NCBI RefSeq assembly: GCF_011762095.1
Contig: NZ_JAASQO010000017.1
Coordinates: forward strand, 1-64,000
DNA: 64,000 bases
Direction of reading: 5' to 3'
Origin: Parvibaculum indicum
GTDB taxonomy: Bacteria > Pseudomonadota > Alphaproteobacteria > Parvibaculales > Parvibaculaceae
Shown: positions 37,601 to 47,912 of the stretch, piece after piece
How positions within the stretch are numbered: position 1 is the stretch's first letter
Layout of the letters: each line of letters begins with the position of its first letter
Position numbers and translations under genes: made by a program
The notes under the pieces: generated by a model
Told to the model about the DNA's origin: nothing
The model's database searches: none
What the model saw: the letters and a program-made list of their open reading frames with translations, nothing else

Positions 37601-37732
37601 GACCTCCTGACCCAGTATGAGAACGAGGCGACGCCCTATCTGTCGCGGCCCCGGCCCATGTTCATCGGCCGCTTCGGCGATTACGACCATCTGGCCCGGG
37701 TGCCCGAATGGTCGGCGGGGGACGGCGAATGA
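34649..37732 (+). CDS. addB: Double-strand break repair protein AddB
   Basis: The 1027-residue protein is the alphaproteobacterial AddB type. It opens with LHLFTVPSGQPFLSRLAEAL, keeps LPTRRAARALGDAFL, and ends with a RecB-family nuclease (FSVTEIETLIRDPYAIYARKVL, then VVTDYKTGALP with the catalytic Asp and Lys). No iron-sulfur Cys set is visible, unlike Bacillus AddB. With AddA it resects broken ends up to Chi-like sites and loads RecA. I prefer the ATG at 34649, since the residues upstream lie near the REP-like repeat. Its last codons overlap the addA start (ATGA). Confidence 0.93.
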   Translation: MAADSLHLFTVPSGQPFLSRLAEALRADPSLGGRFAMADGRVPELPDLTILLPTRRAARALGDAFLRAGEGEALLLPVIRPLGDVDEDGIILDPGGLSAEMLALPPAMPPLERQMRLARFILAHEAGSAREKGREGITPDAPRALALAAELGQFLDMAITERVALKNLADLVPDTYAENWQITVDFLKVLTAHWPEEMKRLGFMEQAERRNRLLEAEAKHWRDNPPEGPVIAAGSTGSIPATADLLAVVSRLPNGAVVLPGLDLALDEASWATLGGPGTASHPQYGMKKLIDRLQATRADVDFWPGAEPVGAMEARIAFLSETMRPAETTERWRESLAGLRPRAGEAVKGLRLVEASAERDEAAAIALMMREALEVPGKTAAMVSPDRNLARRVAMELRRWGIEIDDSAGAPLGKAPPVGFMRLIAEAVAEELAPVPLLAMLKHPMAALSRAPYVLRDETRRLERMLLRGPRPAPGLDGLRAALVEERDRRREAGRSVADFEGLDRLIDDLDLALEPMVEAMARGEADPAYLAEMHIRVAEALAATDTEKGAGRLWIKETGEASAAFLEDLLEAAPKLGPIPPASWPRLFAELADARNLRPRFGRHPRLFIWGPMEARLQHADLMILGSLNEGTWPGEANIDPWLNRPMRAALGLEPPEQRIGLAAHDFVEAASAGETVLTRAEKQEGAPTVASRWWLRLTSVVEALGVKDGLHDRRWARWADELDEAKETIAIPKPRPAPPLKARPRQFSVTEIETLIRDPYAIYARKVLRLSPLDPLDADVAAAERGMVIHKALERFTKEWPKGLPPNPLEEMLRIGAEVFAHLMDRPGVRAFWWPRFQRIAAWMVEYEQAERQEIRRSHAELSGEIELDELATPVRLTGRADRIDERDDGTLVVTDYKTGALPSRNQVEAGLAPQLPLEAEMAARGGFRYRDAKGREVPLPAANTSRLVYVRLTGGENAGEVRAITDAGSELANATYDALVDLLTQYENEATPYLSRPRPMFIGRFGDYDHLARVPEWSAGDGE

Positions 37733-40700
37733 GCGTGCCTGCGAAGAAGAAACGTCTGGTGACGGACGATCAGCAGAGGAAGGCGACGGACCCGACCGCC
37801 TCCGTCTGGGTGTCGGCCAATGCGGGGTCCGGCAAGACCCATGCGCTGACGACGCGCGTGGCGCGGCTCCTTCTTTCCGGCACGGCGCCGGAACGCATTC
37901 TTTGTCTCACCTTCACCAAGGCCGCGGCGGCGGAAATGTCCAGCCGTCTTTACAAGCGCCTCGGCGGCTGGGCGATGGAGGACGATGCCGCGCTGGCCGC
38001 CATCATCGAGGATATGGACGGCGCGGCCCCGGATGCGAACAAGATCGCGACGGCGCGAAAACTGTTCGCCCGCGCCATCGAGACGCCGGGCGGGCTGAAG
38101 ATCCAGACCATCCATGCCTTTTGCGAGAGCGTGCTGGGCCGCTTTCCGCTGGAAGCGGATGTGCCGCCGCATTTCGACATTCTGGACGAACGCTCATCCG
38201 CCGAACTGATGGAAGACGTGCGCGATCAGGTGCTTTTCGCCGCGCAGGACGACGAGGAAGGCCCGGTGGGTCGCGCGCTCGCCCATATCGTGGGGCGGGT
38301 GGACGAGTTCATGTTCTCCCGCCTGATGACGGAGATTGCCGGACGGCGCGACGGCATCGCCGCGCTTCTGGAAGATTTCGGCAGCGTGGACGGCGTGATG
38401 CAGACGGTGCGCCTTGCGCTGGGCGTGACGGCGGAGGAAACGGTGGAGGCCGCGCGCGCCGGGCTTTCCATGGTGCCGGAGGAGGAGCTGCGCGCGGCGG
38501 CCGATGCGCTCGATACCGGCTCCAAGACCGACAAGGAACGTGCCGAAACGCTTTACTGGTTTCTCGAAGACCGGGCGCGGCGCGGCGACCGGCTCGACGA
38601 TTATGTGAGCGTCTTCCTGACCGCCAAGGGGGAGCCGCGCAAGACGCTGATGACGAAGAAGGTGGCGGAAGCCTATCCCGCCTCCGCCGAGTGTCTCGTG
38701 CAGGAGCAGCAACGCATTCTCGCCGGCATGAACCATTTGCGCGCGGTGGGCGTGGCGCAGTCGACGGAAGCGATCTTCGTCATCGCAACCGAAATGCTGA
38801 AAGCCTATGAGGCGGCCAAGCGCGCCCGCGCGCTTCTCGACTATGGCGACCTCATCGAAAAGACGCGCGATCTTCTGACCCGCAGCCGGATGGGCGCCTG
38901 GGTGCTTTACAAGCTCGATGGCGGCATCGACCATATTCTCGTCGATGAGGCGCAGGACACGAGCCCGGAACAATGGAAGATCGTGCAGGCGTTGGCCGAC
39001 GAGTTCTTCTCCGGCGAAAGCGCGCATGACGGCACGCGCACCATCTTCGCGGTGGGCGACGAAAAACAGTCGATCTTTTCCTTCCAGGGCGCGGACCCGG
39101 TCGCCTTTGCGGAGATGCGCCGGCATTTCGAGCGCGCGGTGAAGGCGGCGGATATGGTCTGGTATCCGATACCTTTCGTGCGCTCCTTCCGCTCCGCGCC
39201 GCAGGTGCTGGCCGCGGTCGATGCCGTCTTCGCCCGTGTCGAGGCGAAAGCCGGTCTGACGGCGGATGAAGCGGAGATGGTGGAGCATGTCGCGGCGCGC
39301 GAACTCGATGCGGGCCGCGTGGAAATATGGCCGCTGGAAGAACCGGACGAAACGGACGAGGTCGATGTCTGGGACGCCCCGCTCGACTATATGAACGAGA
39401 CGGCGCCGCCCGCGAAGCTCGCCGCCCGCATTGCCGACAGGATTGCCGACTGGCTCCGCGACGGGGAAGAACTCGCCGCGCGGGCAAGGCCGATCAGGGC
39501 GGGCGACATTCTCATTCTCGTGCGGCGGCGCAATTCCTTCGTCAACGAGATGATCCGCCATCTGAAGGAACGCGGCGTTCCTGTCGCCGGTGCCGACCGC
39601 ATGGTGCTGATGGACCAGATGGCGGTGATGGACCTGGTGGCGCTGGCGCGTTTCGTGCTGCTGCCGCAGGACGATCTGAACCTCGCCACGGTGCTGAAAT
39701 CGCCTTTCATCGGCCTGAGCGAGGACGAGCTGTTCGAGCTGGCATGGGGGCGCAAGGGCGATCTCTGGTCCGCCCTGCAGGCCGCCGCCCATGAAGGCGC
39801 GTGCTACGCCCGGGCGCATGATCTGCTGATGCGGCTGCTGGCGCGCGCCGACTACGAACCGCCTTACGAATTCTTCGCCCATGTGCTGGCGGGCGAGGAA
39901 GGGCGCAAACGATTGCTTGCGCGGCTGGGCGAGGACGCCAACGACCCCATCGACGAGTTCCTCGCGCTTGCGCTCGAATATGAGCGCACCCATGCGCCCT
40001 CGCTCGAAGGGTTCCTGCACTGGTTGGAGCGCGGCGCCTCGGAAATCAAGCGCGACATGGATCAGGGCCGCGACGAGGTGCGCGTCATGACGGTGCATGG
40101 CGCGAAGGGGCTGGAAGCGGAAATCGTCTTCATGCCCGACACCTGTTCCATGCCCGGCGGGCAGCACGACCCGGCGCTGATCGAACTGCCGACCGAACCC
40201 AAGCTCCTGCTCTGGCCGGTGCGCAAGGGCGACGAGGACGAGGTGACGGGCGGCGCGCGGGAGCGCTGGCGCGAAGAGCAGGAAAAGGAATATCGCCGGC
40301 TTCTCTATGTCGCCATGACGCGGGCGCGCGACCGGCTCTATATTTGCGGCTATCGCGGGCTTCGCGAGCCGCCGGAGGGCTGCTGGTACAATCTCGCCAG
40401 CGCCGCGCTCTTGCCCGATGCGGTGGAGGTCGAGGAAGAAGAGGGGCGCAGCATATGGCGCATCGAGGGCGAGCAGCGCCACGCACCGGCACCGGAAGAG
40501 GTCGTCGAGCGCGAGGACATCGCCCCGCTCGGGAGCTGGGCCTTTGAGCCCGCGCCGAGAGAGCCCGCGCCCTCGCGCCCGCTCTCGCCGTCGCGCCTGC
40601 CGCCGGAAGGGATGGAGGAACCGCCGGTCTCCTCGCCGCTGACGGGCGACAGCCAGGCCCGTTTCCAGCGCGGACGCCTCATTCACCGGCTGTTGCAGAC

Positions 40701-41181
40701 ATTGCCGGAGCTGCCGCCGGGCGAGCGGGAGGCGGCCGCGGCGCGTTTTCTCTCCGCCCCCGCGCATGGTCTCGGCGGGGAGGCGCAGGCGGAAATCGCG
40801 GACGCGGTGGCGCGCGTGCTGAACGATGGAAAATTCGCCGATGTGTTCGCGCCGGGCGGCCGCGCGGAAGTGCCGGTGGTCGGTCGGATCGAGTTCGGGG
40901 GCAAGCCGCATCTCGTCTCCGGCCAGATCGACCGGCTCTGCGCGGTCGGCGAGGATGTGCTGGTGATCGACTACAAGACGAACAGGCCGCCGCCCCGCAA
41001 GGTGGAGGAGGCGAGCCCGGCCTATGTTGCGCAGATGGCCGCCTATCGCGCGCTTCTGCAGCGGATCCATCCCGGCCGGGCGATACGCTGTGCGCTCCTC
41101 TGGACGGAGACGCCCGCGCTGATGGAACTGCCGCCCGACATGCTCGACGAGGCGCTGGCGCGCGGCACGCCGTCGCCTTGA
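37729..41181 (+). CDS. addA: Double-strand break repair helicase-nuclease AddA
   Basis: The 1150-residue UvrD-family helicase has the Walker A ANAGSGKTHALTTR (near residue 30), the DEAQDTSPEQW Walker B, later motifs (GDEKQSIFSFQGADP, VMTVHGAKGLEAEIVF, RRLLYVAMTRARDRLY) and a C-terminal RecB-type nuclease with VLVIDYKTNRPPP. The start overlaps the addB stop by four bases, so the subunits are translationally coupled. The order addB-addA-trxA is common in alphaproteobacteria. Confidence 0.96.
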   Translation: MSVPAKKKRLVTDDQQRKATDPTASVWVSANAGSGKTHALTTRVARLLLSGTAPERILCLTFTKAAAAEMSSRLYKRLGGWAMEDDAALAAIIEDMDGAAPDANKIATARKLFARAIETPGGLKIQTIHAFCESVLGRFPLEADVPPHFDILDERSSAELMEDVRDQVLFAAQDDEEGPVGRALAHIVGRVDEFMFSRLMTEIAGRRDGIAALLEDFGSVDGVMQTVRLALGVTAEETVEAARAGLSMVPEEELRAAADALDTGSKTDKERAETLYWFLEDRARRGDRLDDYVSVFLTAKGEPRKTLMTKKVAEAYPASAECLVQEQQRILAGMNHLRAVGVAQSTEAIFVIATEMLKAYEAAKRARALLDYGDLIEKTRDLLTRSRMGAWVLYKLDGGIDHILVDEAQDTSPEQWKIVQALADEFFSGESAHDGTRTIFAVGDEKQSIFSFQGADPVAFAEMRRHFERAVKAADMVWYPIPFVRSFRSAPQVLAAVDAVFARVEAKAGLTADEAEMVEHVAARELDAGRVEIWPLEEPDETDEVDVWDAPLDYMNETAPPAKLAARIADRIADWLRDGEELAARARPIRAGDILILVRRRNSFVNEMIRHLKERGVPVAGADRMVLMDQMAVMDLVALARFVLLPQDDLNLATVLKSPFIGLSEDELFELAWGRKGDLWSALQAAAHEGACYARAHDLLMRLLARADYEPPYEFFAHVLAGEEGRKRLLARLGEDANDPIDEFLALALEYERTHAPSLEGFLHWLERGASEIKRDMDQGRDEVRVMTVHGAKGLEAEIVFMPDTCSMPGGQHDPALIELPTEPKLLLWPVRKGDEDEVTGGARERWREEQEKEYRRLLYVAMTRARDRLYICGYRGLREPPEGCWYNLASAALLPDAVEVEEEEGRSIWRIEGEQRHAPAPEEVVEREDIAPLGSWAFEPAPREPAPSRPLSPSRLPPEGMEEPPVSSPLTGDSQARFQRGRLIHRLLQTLPELPPGEREAAAARFLSAPAHGLGGEAQAEIADAVARVLNDGKFADVFAPGGRAEVPVVGRIEFGGKPHLVSGQIDRLCAVGEDVLVIDYKTNRPPPRKVEEASPAYVAQMAAYRALLQRIHPGRAIRCALLWTETPALMELPPDMLDEALARGTPSP

Positions 41182-41257
41182 CCTTGGAGGGGCGCGTTCC
41201 TAGATTCGGTGCAATCCGGAATCAAGCGAGCTGCGGAACAACGCGGCGCCTTGCGGC

Positions 41258-41285
41258 AAAAAAGCCCGGATTCCGGGCTTTTTGA
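41258..41285. terminator. Terminator between addA and trxA
   Basis: AAAAAGCCCGG-ATT-CCGGGCTTTTT, an 11-pair stem with T runs on both strands, lies 77 bases after addA. It also separates trxA from read-through. Confidence 0.85.
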
Positions 41286-41310
41286 GCCGACACAGGAAAG
41301 GAAGTAGCAA

Positions 41311-41631
41311 ATGACGACCACCAAAGTGACTGACGACAGCTTCGATACTGACGTCCTGGACGCTTCTGGTCCCGTGCTTGTGGATTTCTGGGCCGAATGG
41401 TGCGGCCCCTGCAAGCAGATCGGCCCGGCTCTGGAAGAGCTGGCCAAGGATTATGACGGCAAGATCACCATTGCGAAGATCAATATCGACGAGAACCCGA
41501 ACGTGCCGACCAAGTTCGGCGTGCGCGGTATTCCGACGCTGATGATCTTCAAGGACGGCCAGGTCGCCGCCACCAAGGTGGGCGCGATGCCGAAGGGCAA
41601 GATCCAGGAATGGATCGACAGCTCGCTCTGA
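41311..41631 (+). CDS. trxA: Thioredoxin 1
   Basis: The 106-residue protein has the active site [15 protein letters not shown] (near residues 25-39), the cis-Pro loop RGIPTLMIF and no signal peptide, so it is the cytoplasmic disulfide reductase. AAAGGAAG precedes the ATG. It is bounded by a terminator on each side, so it is an independent unit. Confidence 0.97.
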   Translation: MTTTKVTDDSFDTDVLDASGPVLVDFWAEWCGPCKQIGPALEELAKDYDGKITIAKINIDENPNVPTKFGVRGIPTLMIFKDGQVAATKVGAMPKGKIQEWIDSSL

Positions 41632-41651
41632 GTTGTCCCGACAGAACATGT

Positions 41652-41681
41652 AAAAGGCCGGTCGTTCGACCGGCCTTTTTT
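41652..41681. terminator. Bidirectional terminator between trxA and folC
   Basis: AAAAGGCCGGTCG-TT-CGACCGGCCTTTT, a 13-pair stem with runs of A and T at its two ends, lies between the convergent trxA and folC genes. Confidence 0.92.
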
Positions 41682-41688
41682 CATGGCG

Positions 41689-43059
41689 TCATCCGTTCTC
41701 GCGCAGGATATGCCCGGCCAGATAAAGCGAGCCGCAGATGAGGATGCGCGGTGCGTCGCGTCCGCCTTCCAGCAGCGCGCGTTCAAGCGCCGCCTCGATG
41801 GAGGGCGCGGGCGAGGCGGGGAGACCGGCCTTTGACGCCATCTCCGCCAGCGCCTCCGCGGTGAGGCTCGCGGGCGTATCGGGGATCGTCACCGTTTCCA
41901 CCTGAGCGGCAAGCCCCTTGAAGGGGACGAGGAAACCGCCCGCATCCTTGGTGTCGAGCATGCCGCAAATGAGAATGAGCGGGCGGGAACGGATATGCTC
42001 CTGCCGCTGGTTGAGGTCGGCCATGACATGCGCGACCGCCTCGCCCGCTGCCGGATTGTGCCCGCCATCGAGCCAGAGTTCGGCATGGGGCGGCAGAAGC
42101 CCGACAAGCGGTCCGCGCGTGAGGCGCTGCATGCGGCCCGGCCATTCGGCATGGGTGAGGCCATGCGCGATGGCCTCGGTCTCGACGGCGAGCATCGGCT
42201 TTTCCTGCGCTGCCTTGCGTAGTGCCGCGATGGCGACGGCGGCATTGTCGATCTGATGTCGCCCGGCGAGCTTCGGCAGGGGCAGGTCCAGAAGGCCGTG
42301 CTCGTCCTGATAGACGAGATGGCCGTGTTCTTCATGAGCCGAGAAATCCTGTCCGTGAAAGAAGAGCGGCGCATGGATACGCTCCGCCGCCATTTCGATG
42401 GCAATGCGCGCTTCGTCTGCCTGCGGACCGATAATGCCGGGACGCCCGCGCTTCAGGATACCGGCCTTCTCGCCCGCGATCTCGGTGAGCGTGTCGCCGA
42501 GAAAGCCCTGATGGTCGAGGCTCACCGGCGTGATGACGCTCACAAGCGGATCGTCCACCACATTGGTCGTATCAAGCCGTCCGCCCATGCCGACTTCCAG
42601 AATGAGCGCATCGGCGGGGACGCGGGAAAAGGCGAGAAAGGCAGCGACCGTGGTGATCTCGAAAAAGGTGATGGGTTCGCCATTATTTGCGCGCTCGCAT
42701 TCATCGAGCAGACGGGACAGCGCTGGTTCGTCGATGAAAGCGCTGCGGCCTTCCCCCTCGGCAAGCCGGATACGCTCGTGGAAACGCACCAGATGCGGCG
42801 AGGTATAGGCGTGGACGCGCTTGCCCGCCGCCTCCAGCATGGCGCGCAGATAGGCGCCGGTGGAGCCCTTGCCGTTCGTGCCCGCGATATGAAAGACGGG
42901 CGGCAGGGAGAGGTGCGGATTGCCGAGTTTTTCGAGCAGCCGGTAAGTGCGGTCGAGCGACAGGTCGATCAGTTTGGGATGCAGCGCGGTCAGCCGCTCC
43001 AGAATGACGTCGCTGGGATCGGCCGGTGTCGTCTGCGTCGCGTCTTCCCTGTCGCTCAC
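41689..43059 (-). CDS. folC: Dihydrofolate synthase/folylpolyglutamate synthase
   Basis: The 456-residue Mur-ligase-family enzyme has the P-loop [46 protein letters not shown] and LDGGHNPAA. It adds glutamate to dihydropteroate and to folates. The GTG start at 43059 overlaps the accD stop (GTGA). It is the last gene of the trpF-trpB-trpA-accD-folC run before the bidirectional terminator. Confidence 0.94.
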   Translation of the reverse strand: MSDREDATQTTPADPSDVILERLTALHPKLIDLSLDRTYRLLEKLGNPHLSLPPVFHIAGTNGKGSTGAYLRAMLEAAGKRVHAYTSPHLVRFHERIRLAEGEGRSAFIDEPALSRLLDECERANNGEPITFFEITTVAAFLAFSRVPADALILEVGMGGRLDTTNVVDDPLVSVITPVSLDHQGFLGDTLTEIAGEKAGILKRGRPGIIGPQADEARIAIEMAAERIHAPLFFHGQDFSAHEEHGHLVYQDEHGLLDLPLPKLAGRHQIDNAAVAIAALRKAAQEKPMLAVETEAIAHGLTHAEWPGRMQRLTRGPLVGLLPPHAELWLDGGHNPAAGEAVAHVMADLNQRQEHIRSRPLILICGMLDTKDAGGFLVPFKGLAAQVETVTIPDTPASLTAEALAEMASKAGLPASPAPSIEAALERALLEGGRDAPRILICGSLYLAGHILRENG

Positions 43060-43976
43060 GCCTTTTCGGCGCCCGCTTCGGGCTGCGTGGTGGCAGGCAG
43101 ATTGGCGGTGAGCTGCGCCTTGCCGCGCGGACGATGCGTCATCAGCCGGATCACGCGCGACAGCGTTTCGCGCAGTTTGTGGCGATGGGCGATCATGTCG
43201 ATCATGCCATGTTCGAACTGGAACTCGGCGGACTGGAAATCGTCCGGCAGCTTTTCGCGGATCGTCTGCTCGATCACGCGGCGGCCCGAAAAGCCGATCA
43301 GCGCCTTGGGCTCGGCGATCTGCACGTCGCCCAGCATGGCATAGGACGCAAGCACGCCGCCCGTGGTCGGATCCGTCAGCACGACGATGAAGGGAAGCCC
43401 GGCCTCGCGCAGGAACTGCACGGCGACCGTGACGCGCGGCATCTGCATCAGGGAGAGAATGCCCTCCTGCATGCGCGCGCCGCCCGCCGCGGTGAAGAGC
43501 ACATAGGGCGCGCGTTTTTCGATGGCGGTTTCCGCGCCCTTGATGAGCGCTTCGCCCGCCGCCATGCCGAGTGATCCGCCCATGAAGGAGAAATCCTCGA
43601 TGGCGATGACGGTTTCGACGCCGTCCAGCGCGCCATGCGCCACGGTCACGGCATCGTCGCGGCCGGTCTTGGCGCGCGCTTCCTTCAGGCGCTCGGGATA
43701 GCGCTTCTGGTCGCGGAATTTCAGCGGGTCGACGGGCACCGGATCGACCTGCACGATCTGGTAGTCGGCATTGTCGAAGAGCGAGTCGAAGCGCTCTTTC
43801 GTTCCCAGCCGCATGTGATGATCGCAATTGGGGCAGACATTGAGCGCCGCCACGAGATCGCGGTGAAAGATCATCTCGCCGCAGGAGGGGCATTTACGCC
43901 AGAGATTGTCCGGCACCTGGCGCTTGTTGAAGACGCGCTGGATTTTCGGTCGGACAACGCTGTTGATCCAGTTCAT
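43056..43976 (-). CDS. accD: Acetyl-CoA carboxylase carboxyltransferase subunit beta
   Basis: The 306-residue protein has the N-terminal zinc ribbon (KCPSCGEM and [13 protein letters not shown]) and a crotonase-fold carboxyltransferase core ([33 protein letters not shown]). With AccA it makes malonyl-CoA for fatty-acid synthesis. The start follows trpA after 11 bases; the stop overlaps folC. Confidence 0.96.
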   Translation of the reverse strand: MNWINSVVRPKIQRVFNKRQVPDNLWRKCPSCGEMIFHRDLVAALNVCPNCDHHMRLGTKERFDSLFDNADYQIVQVDPVPVDPLKFRDQKRYPERLKEARAKTGRDDAVTVAHGALDGVETVIAIEDFSFMGGSLGMAAGEALIKGAETAIEKRAPYVLFTAAGGARMQEGILSLMQMPRVTVAVQFLREAGLPFIVVLTDPTTGGVLASYAMLGDVQIAEPKALIGFSGRRVIEQTIREKLPDDFQSAEFQFEHGMIDMIAHRHKLRETLSRVIRLMTHRPRGKAQLTANLPATTQPEAGAEKA

Positions 43977-43987
43977 GGGTCTCTCCC

Positions 43988-44824
43988 TTATTCAGCCGCC
44001 TGTGCCCGCGCACCGTGCACGCCGTCGGCAAGACCGCGCACGAAATCGAGGATGCGCGCCACGCCTCCGTCCTTCAGCTTGCCGTCCTCGCCGAGCTCCG
44101 CCTTGACGGTCTCGACGATGGCCGAGCCGACCACTGCGCCGTCGGCGTCGCGGGCGATCTCGGCGGCCTGTTCCGGCGTCTTGATGCCGAAGCCGACCGC
44201 GACCGGCAGTTTGGTGTGTCCCTTGATGCGCTGCACCGAGGCGGCGACATTGCGCGCCTGCGGGCTCGCCGACCCGGTAATGCCGGTGATCGAGACGTAA
44301 TAGACAAAGCCCGACGTATTGGCGAGCACGGCGGGAAGCCGCTTGTCGTCGGTCGTGGGCGTGGCAAGCCGGATGAAGTTGAGGCCCGCCTTCATCGCGG
44401 GCACGCACAGCTCGTCGTCTTCTTCCGGCGGCAGGTCGACCACGATGAGGCCGTCGACGCCCGCTGCCGTCGCCGCGTCGAGGAATTTTTCGACGCCCAT
44501 ATGATAGATCGGATTGTAATAGCCCATCAGCACGATGGGCGTCGCATCGTCGCCTTCGCGGAAGCGGCGCACCATGTCGAGCGTTTTCAGCATGGTCTGG
44601 CCGGCGGCCAGCGCGCGCTGTGAGGAATGCTGGATCGCCGGGCCGTCCGCCATGGGATCGGTGAAGGGCATGCCGAGTTCGATCACGTCGGCGCCGGCTT
44701 CGGGCAGACCTTTGAGGATGGCGAGGGAATCCTCAAGATTGGGATCGCCCGCCGTGATGAAGGTGACGAAAGCGGCGCGGCCTTGCGTTTTCAGATCGTC
44801 GAAGCGTTTTTCAAGGCGCGTCAC
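43988..44824 (-). CDS. trpA: Tryptophan synthase alpha subunit
   Basis: The 278-residue TIM barrel has the catalytic Glu in [17 protein letters not shown] and Asp in [11 protein letters not shown], plus the [10 protein letters not shown] phosphate loop. It cleaves indole-3-glycerol phosphate. The GTG start overlaps the trpB stop by four bases, so the two subunits are coupled. Confidence 0.96.
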   Translation of the reverse strand: MTRLEKRFDDLKTQGRAAFVTFITAGDPNLEDSLAILKGLPEAGADVIELGMPFTDPMADGPAIQHSSQRALAAGQTMLKTLDMVRRFREGDDATPIVLMGYYNPIYHMGVEKFLDAATAAGVDGLIVVDLPPEEDDELCVPAMKAGLNFIRLATPTTDDKRLPAVLANTSGFVYYVSITGITGSASPQARNVAASVQRIKGHTKLPVAVGFGIKTPEQAAEIARDADGAVVGSAIVETVKAELGEDGKLKDGGVARILDFVRGLADGVHGARAQAAE

Positions 44825-46068
44825 AGCTTCACCCCCAGATGTTCGGCGACGGAGAAGATGTCCTTGTCGCCGCGCCCGCTCAAATTCACCACCATGAGAT
44901 GGTCGCGCGGCAGGTCCGGTGCGACGCGGGCGACATAGGCCAGCGCATGGGAGGGTTCGAGCGCGGGGATGATGCCTTCCTTGCGCGAACAGAGCTGGAA
45001 AGCCTCGAGCGCTTCCTGGTCGGTCGCCGACACATAGGTGGCGCGGCCCGTCTCATGCAGCCAGGAATGTTCCGGCCCGATGCCCGGATAGTCGAGCCCG
45101 GCGGAAATGGAATAGCCGTCGCGGATCTGCCCGTCATCGTCCTGCAGCAGATAGGTCCGGTTGCCGTGCAGCACGCCGGGGCTGCCGCCCTTGAGCGAGG
45201 CGCAATGCTCGCCCGTCTCGATGCCGTGGCCCGCGGCCTCGACGCCGAAAATCTGCACGCTCTCATCGTCGAGGAAGGGGTGGAAAAGTCCCATCGCATT
45301 GGAGCCGCCGCCGATACAGGCGACGACGCTGTCGGGCAGGCGGCCTTCGCGCTCCATCATCTGGCGCCTGGTCTCTTCGCCGATGATCGCCTGGAAATCG
45401 CGCACCATGGCCGGGTAGGGGTGAGGACCGGCGACCGTACCGATGAGGTAATAGGTCGAGTCCACATTCGTCACCCAGTCGCGCAGCGCCTCGTTCATCG
45501 CGTCTTTCAGCGTACCCGTGCCGGAGGTGACCGGCACGACTTCCGCGCCGAGAAGGCGCATGCGGAAGACGTTGGGTTTCTGACGTTCGATGTCGGTCGC
45601 GCCCATATAGACGACGCAAGGCAGGCCGAAACGCGCACAGACCGTCGCCGTCGCCACGCCATGCTGGCCCGCGCCGGTTTCGGCAATGATGCGCTTCTTG
45701 CCCATGCGCATGGCGAGCAGGATCTGGCCGAGGCAGTTATTGATCTTGTGCGAGCCGGTGTGGTTCAGCTCTTCGCGCTTGAAGAAAATCTTCGCGCCGC
45801 CGTCGCCGCCTTTTTCCTTGGCCTGTTCGCGGAAATGCTCCGTCAGGCGCTCGGCGTAGTAGAGCGGGCTTTCGCGACCCACATAATCGCGCTGAAGGGC
45901 CTCCATCTCGTCATGGAAGGAGGGATCGTTCTTCGCGTCCTTATAGGCCTGGTCGAGATCCAGCACGAGCGGCATCAGCGTTTCGGCGACGAAGCGTCCG
46001 CCGAAAATACCGAAGCGGCCTCTCTCGTCGGGACCGCTGCGCATGGAATTGGGCTTTGCAGTGCTCAC
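44821..46068 (-). CDS. trpB: Tryptophan synthase beta subunit
   Basis: The 415-residue PLP enzyme has the cofactor Lys in [23 protein letters not shown] and the phosphate-binding [12 protein letters not shown]. It joins indole and serine. The GTG start at 46068 has no strong ribosome-binding site; a downstream ATG ([12 protein letters not shown]) would lose eight residues. It follows trpF after 16 bases. Confidence 0.96.
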   Translation of the reverse strand: MSTAKPNSMRSGPDERGRFGIFGGRFVAETLMPLVLDLDQAYKDAKNDPSFHDEMEALQRDYVGRESPLYYAERLTEHFREQAKEKGGDGGAKIFFKREELNHTGSHKINNCLGQILLAMRMGKKRIIAETGAGQHGVATATVCARFGLPCVVYMGATDIERQKPNVFRMRLLGAEVVPVTSGTGTLKDAMNEALRDWVTNVDSTYYLIGTVAGPHPYPAMVRDFQAIIGEETRRQMMEREGRLPDSVVACIGGGSNAMGLFHPFLDDESVQIFGVEAAGHGIETGEHCASLKGGSPGVLHGNRTYLLQDDDGQIRDGYSISAGLDYPGIGPEHSWLHETGRATYVSATDQEALEAFQLCSRKEGIIPALEPSHALAYVARVAPDLPRDHLMVVNLSGRGDKDIFSVAEHLGVKL

Positions 46069-46084
46069 TGGTTCACAACTTTCT

Positions 46085-46744
46085 CTACCGGCGTTCCGCC
46101 GCGCCGAACGCGGCCTTGCAGAACGCCCTGATCCGTTCGGGATCCTTTCTGCCCGGTGCGCTTTCGACGCCGGTGGACACGTCCACCGCGGGCGCGCCCG
46201 TCATGCGAACGGCCTCGCCCACATTGTCCGCATCGAGCCCGCCCGACAGCATCCAGGGGATGTCGGGCCGGTTGCCCGCGATCAGCGACCAGTCGAAAAC
46301 AAGACCGTTTCCGCCCGGCAGAGCACCCGCCATAGATTTAGGTGGTTTGGCGTCGAACAGCAACAAATCCGCCACTTTCTGGTAAATGGCGACGGCTTCC
46401 AGGTCTTCCGGCCCGCCAACGGCGATCGCCTTCATCACCGGGAGGCCGTAGCGCGCCTTGATCTCGCTCAGCCGCTCGGGCGGTTCGCTGCCGTGAAGCT
46501 GCAGGAGATCGGGCTTTAGCGTCTCGACGATCGCGTCGAGCATGGCGTCGGCGGCATTGACGGTGAGGCTCACCTTGAGCACGCCGTCGGGCACCTGAGC
46601 GGCCAGCGCGGCGGCCTTTTCCAGCGTCAGGTGCCGGGCGCTCTTCTCGAAAAAGACGAAGCCGAGATAGGACGCGCCCGCCGAAACCGCGGCCTTGAGA
46701 GCCGTTTCGTCGGTAATACCGCAGATTTTGACACGGACGGTCAT
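46085..46744 (-). CDS. trpF: Phosphoribosylanthranilate isomerase
   Basis: The 219-residue barrel starts with [11 protein letters not shown] (catalytic Cys7 region) and has LLQLHGSE and the SGGLDADNV phosphate-binding end. It acts just before indole-glycerol-phosphate synthase in tryptophan synthesis. The ATG at 46744 is chosen because the KICGIT motif starts all family members. The pyrF gene ends seven bases upstream. The trpE/G/D/C genes are not in the window. Confidence 0.95.
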   Translation of the reverse strand: MTVRVKICGITDETALKAAVSAGASYLGFVFFEKSARHLTLEKAAALAAQVPDGVLKVSLTVNAADAMLDAIVETLKPDLLQLHGSEPPERLSEIKARYGLPVMKAIAVGGPEDLEAVAIYQKVADLLLFDAKPPKSMAGALPGGNGLVFDWSLIAGNRPDIPWMLSGGLDADNVGEAVRMTGAPAVDVSTGVESAPGRKDPERIRAFCKAAFGAAERR

Positions 46745-46751
46745 GGGAGGC

Positions 46752-47465
46752 CTATCCCAGTGCCGGGGCAAGGCTCGCCGAGATGTCCTCGGCCGCGCGG
46801 CGCGGGTCTTCCGCCCCGGTGATGGGACGCCCGATCACGAGGATATCGGCACCGAGCGCGCAGGCCTGTTCCGGCGTCATGATGCGCTTCTGGTCGGCGA
46901 CATCGGCGCCCGCCGGGCGGATACCCGGCACGATGAGCTTGAAGTCGGGGCCGAGCTCGGCGCGCAGGGGTTCGATCTCATGCGCGGAACAGACGACGCC
47001 GTCGAGGCCGCTCTCGCGGGCAAGGCTCGCCAGCCGCAAGACCTGGTCGCGCGGCGTTCCCGATATGCCGGTCGCGGCAAGGTCGCCCTCATCCATGCTG
47101 GTCAGCACGGTGACGGCGATGACGAGCGGGCGGCTGTCACCAGCTTCCGCCGCCGCGTCCGCCGCCGCGCGCATCATGGCGGGGCCGCCGGCGGCATGCA
47201 CATTGACGATGGCGGGTTTCAGCGGCAGCACGGCGCGGATACCGCCTGCGACCGTGTTGGGAATGTCGTGGAGTTTGAGGTCCAGAAAGACGGGCAGTCC
47301 CGCCTCCGCGACCTGCCGGAAGCCGTCGGGCCCGTTGGCGTTGAAGAACTCCATGCCGACTTTCAGCCCTCCGACCGTGCCTTTCAGCGAGCGGGCGAGC
47401 GTCACCGCACGGGCGGTGTCCGTGGTGTCGAGTGCGCAGAAGACAGGGTTGCCTGAAGGGCGCAT
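46752..47465 (-). CDS. pyrF: Orotidine 5'-phosphate decarboxylase
   Basis: The 237-residue enzyme has the catalytic DxKxxD motif in VFLDLKLHDIPNTV and the phosphate-binding VPGIRP. It performs the last step of UMP synthesis. The ATG at 47465 opens the pyrF-trpF-trpB-trpA-accD-folC run. Confidence 0.96.
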   Translation of the reverse strand: MRPSGNPVFCALDTTDTARAVTLARSLKGTVGGLKVGMEFFNANGPDGFRQVAEAGLPVFLDLKLHDIPNTVAGGIRAVLPLKPAIVNVHAAGGPAMMRAAADAAAEAGDSRPLVIAVTVLTSMDEGDLAATGISGTPRDQVLRLASLARESGLDGVVCSAHEIEPLRAELGPDFKLIVPGIRPAGADVADQKRIMTPEQACALGADILVIGRPITGAEDPRRAAEDISASLAPALG

Positions 47466-47525
47466 GGGGCTTGACCGGGCTGTGGGGACTGGGACGTTCG
47501 GCTTTATATAGCAGGCTTGGCCGGC

Positions 47526-47870
47526 TTACTGAACCACCGGAAGGCCGCCCGGGCCGGAAGCGCCGGTCGAAGCGCCGGATTCCGCCGATTTCGGCGCGGG
47601 AACGGGCGCATTGGCCTGCTGGCGGCGCTCCGCTTCGAGCTTGCGCGAGGTCCGCCGCCGTCCCTGCCACCAGGCTGCGAGCCCGCCGATCAGGATGCCG
47701 AGCGCAATCGAGACCAGAATGATGGCCGCGAGCGGCACGTCGAAGGCGAGCGCCGGCTTTTCCGCGTCGAACGGGTCGAGACTGAAGGTCACGCCGTGGC
47801 GGTTCGCGATCGCAAGCGCGATGACGATGATCGCGACGGGCGGCAGAATGATCCAGCGCAACAGTTTCAA
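47526..47870 (-). CDS. LapA-domain (DUF1049) membrane protein
   Basis: The 114-residue protein has two membrane helices (IILPPVAIIVIALAIAN and VPLAAIILVSIALGILIGGLA) around a short loop, then a charged Arg-rich stretch and a Pro/Ala/Ser-rich tail: the layout of the LapA/YciS family, linked in E. coli to LPS assembly and FtsH control. Translation seems to begin at a TTG with only a weak ribosome-binding site. It lies between pyrF and ihfB on the same strand, a common alphaproteobacterial neighbourhood. Confidence 0.78.
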   Translation of the reverse strand: MKLLRWIILPPVAIIVIALAIANRHGVTFSLDPFDAEKPALAFDVPLAAIILVSIALGILIGGLAAWWQGRRRTSRKLEAERRQQANAPVPAPKSAESGASTGASGPGGLPVVQ

Positions 47871-47912
47871 TGGAATTGTCCCGTTCGAGAAAAGAACGCG
47901 TCAGCGAAGCGA

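Noticed and set aside
38194-41070. A 958-codon open frame antisense to addA, and similar long antisense frames under polA (6937-9030) and the tsaE-amgK genes (32096-33868)
   Set aside because: Same GC-driven artefact; the sense frames carry all known motifs.
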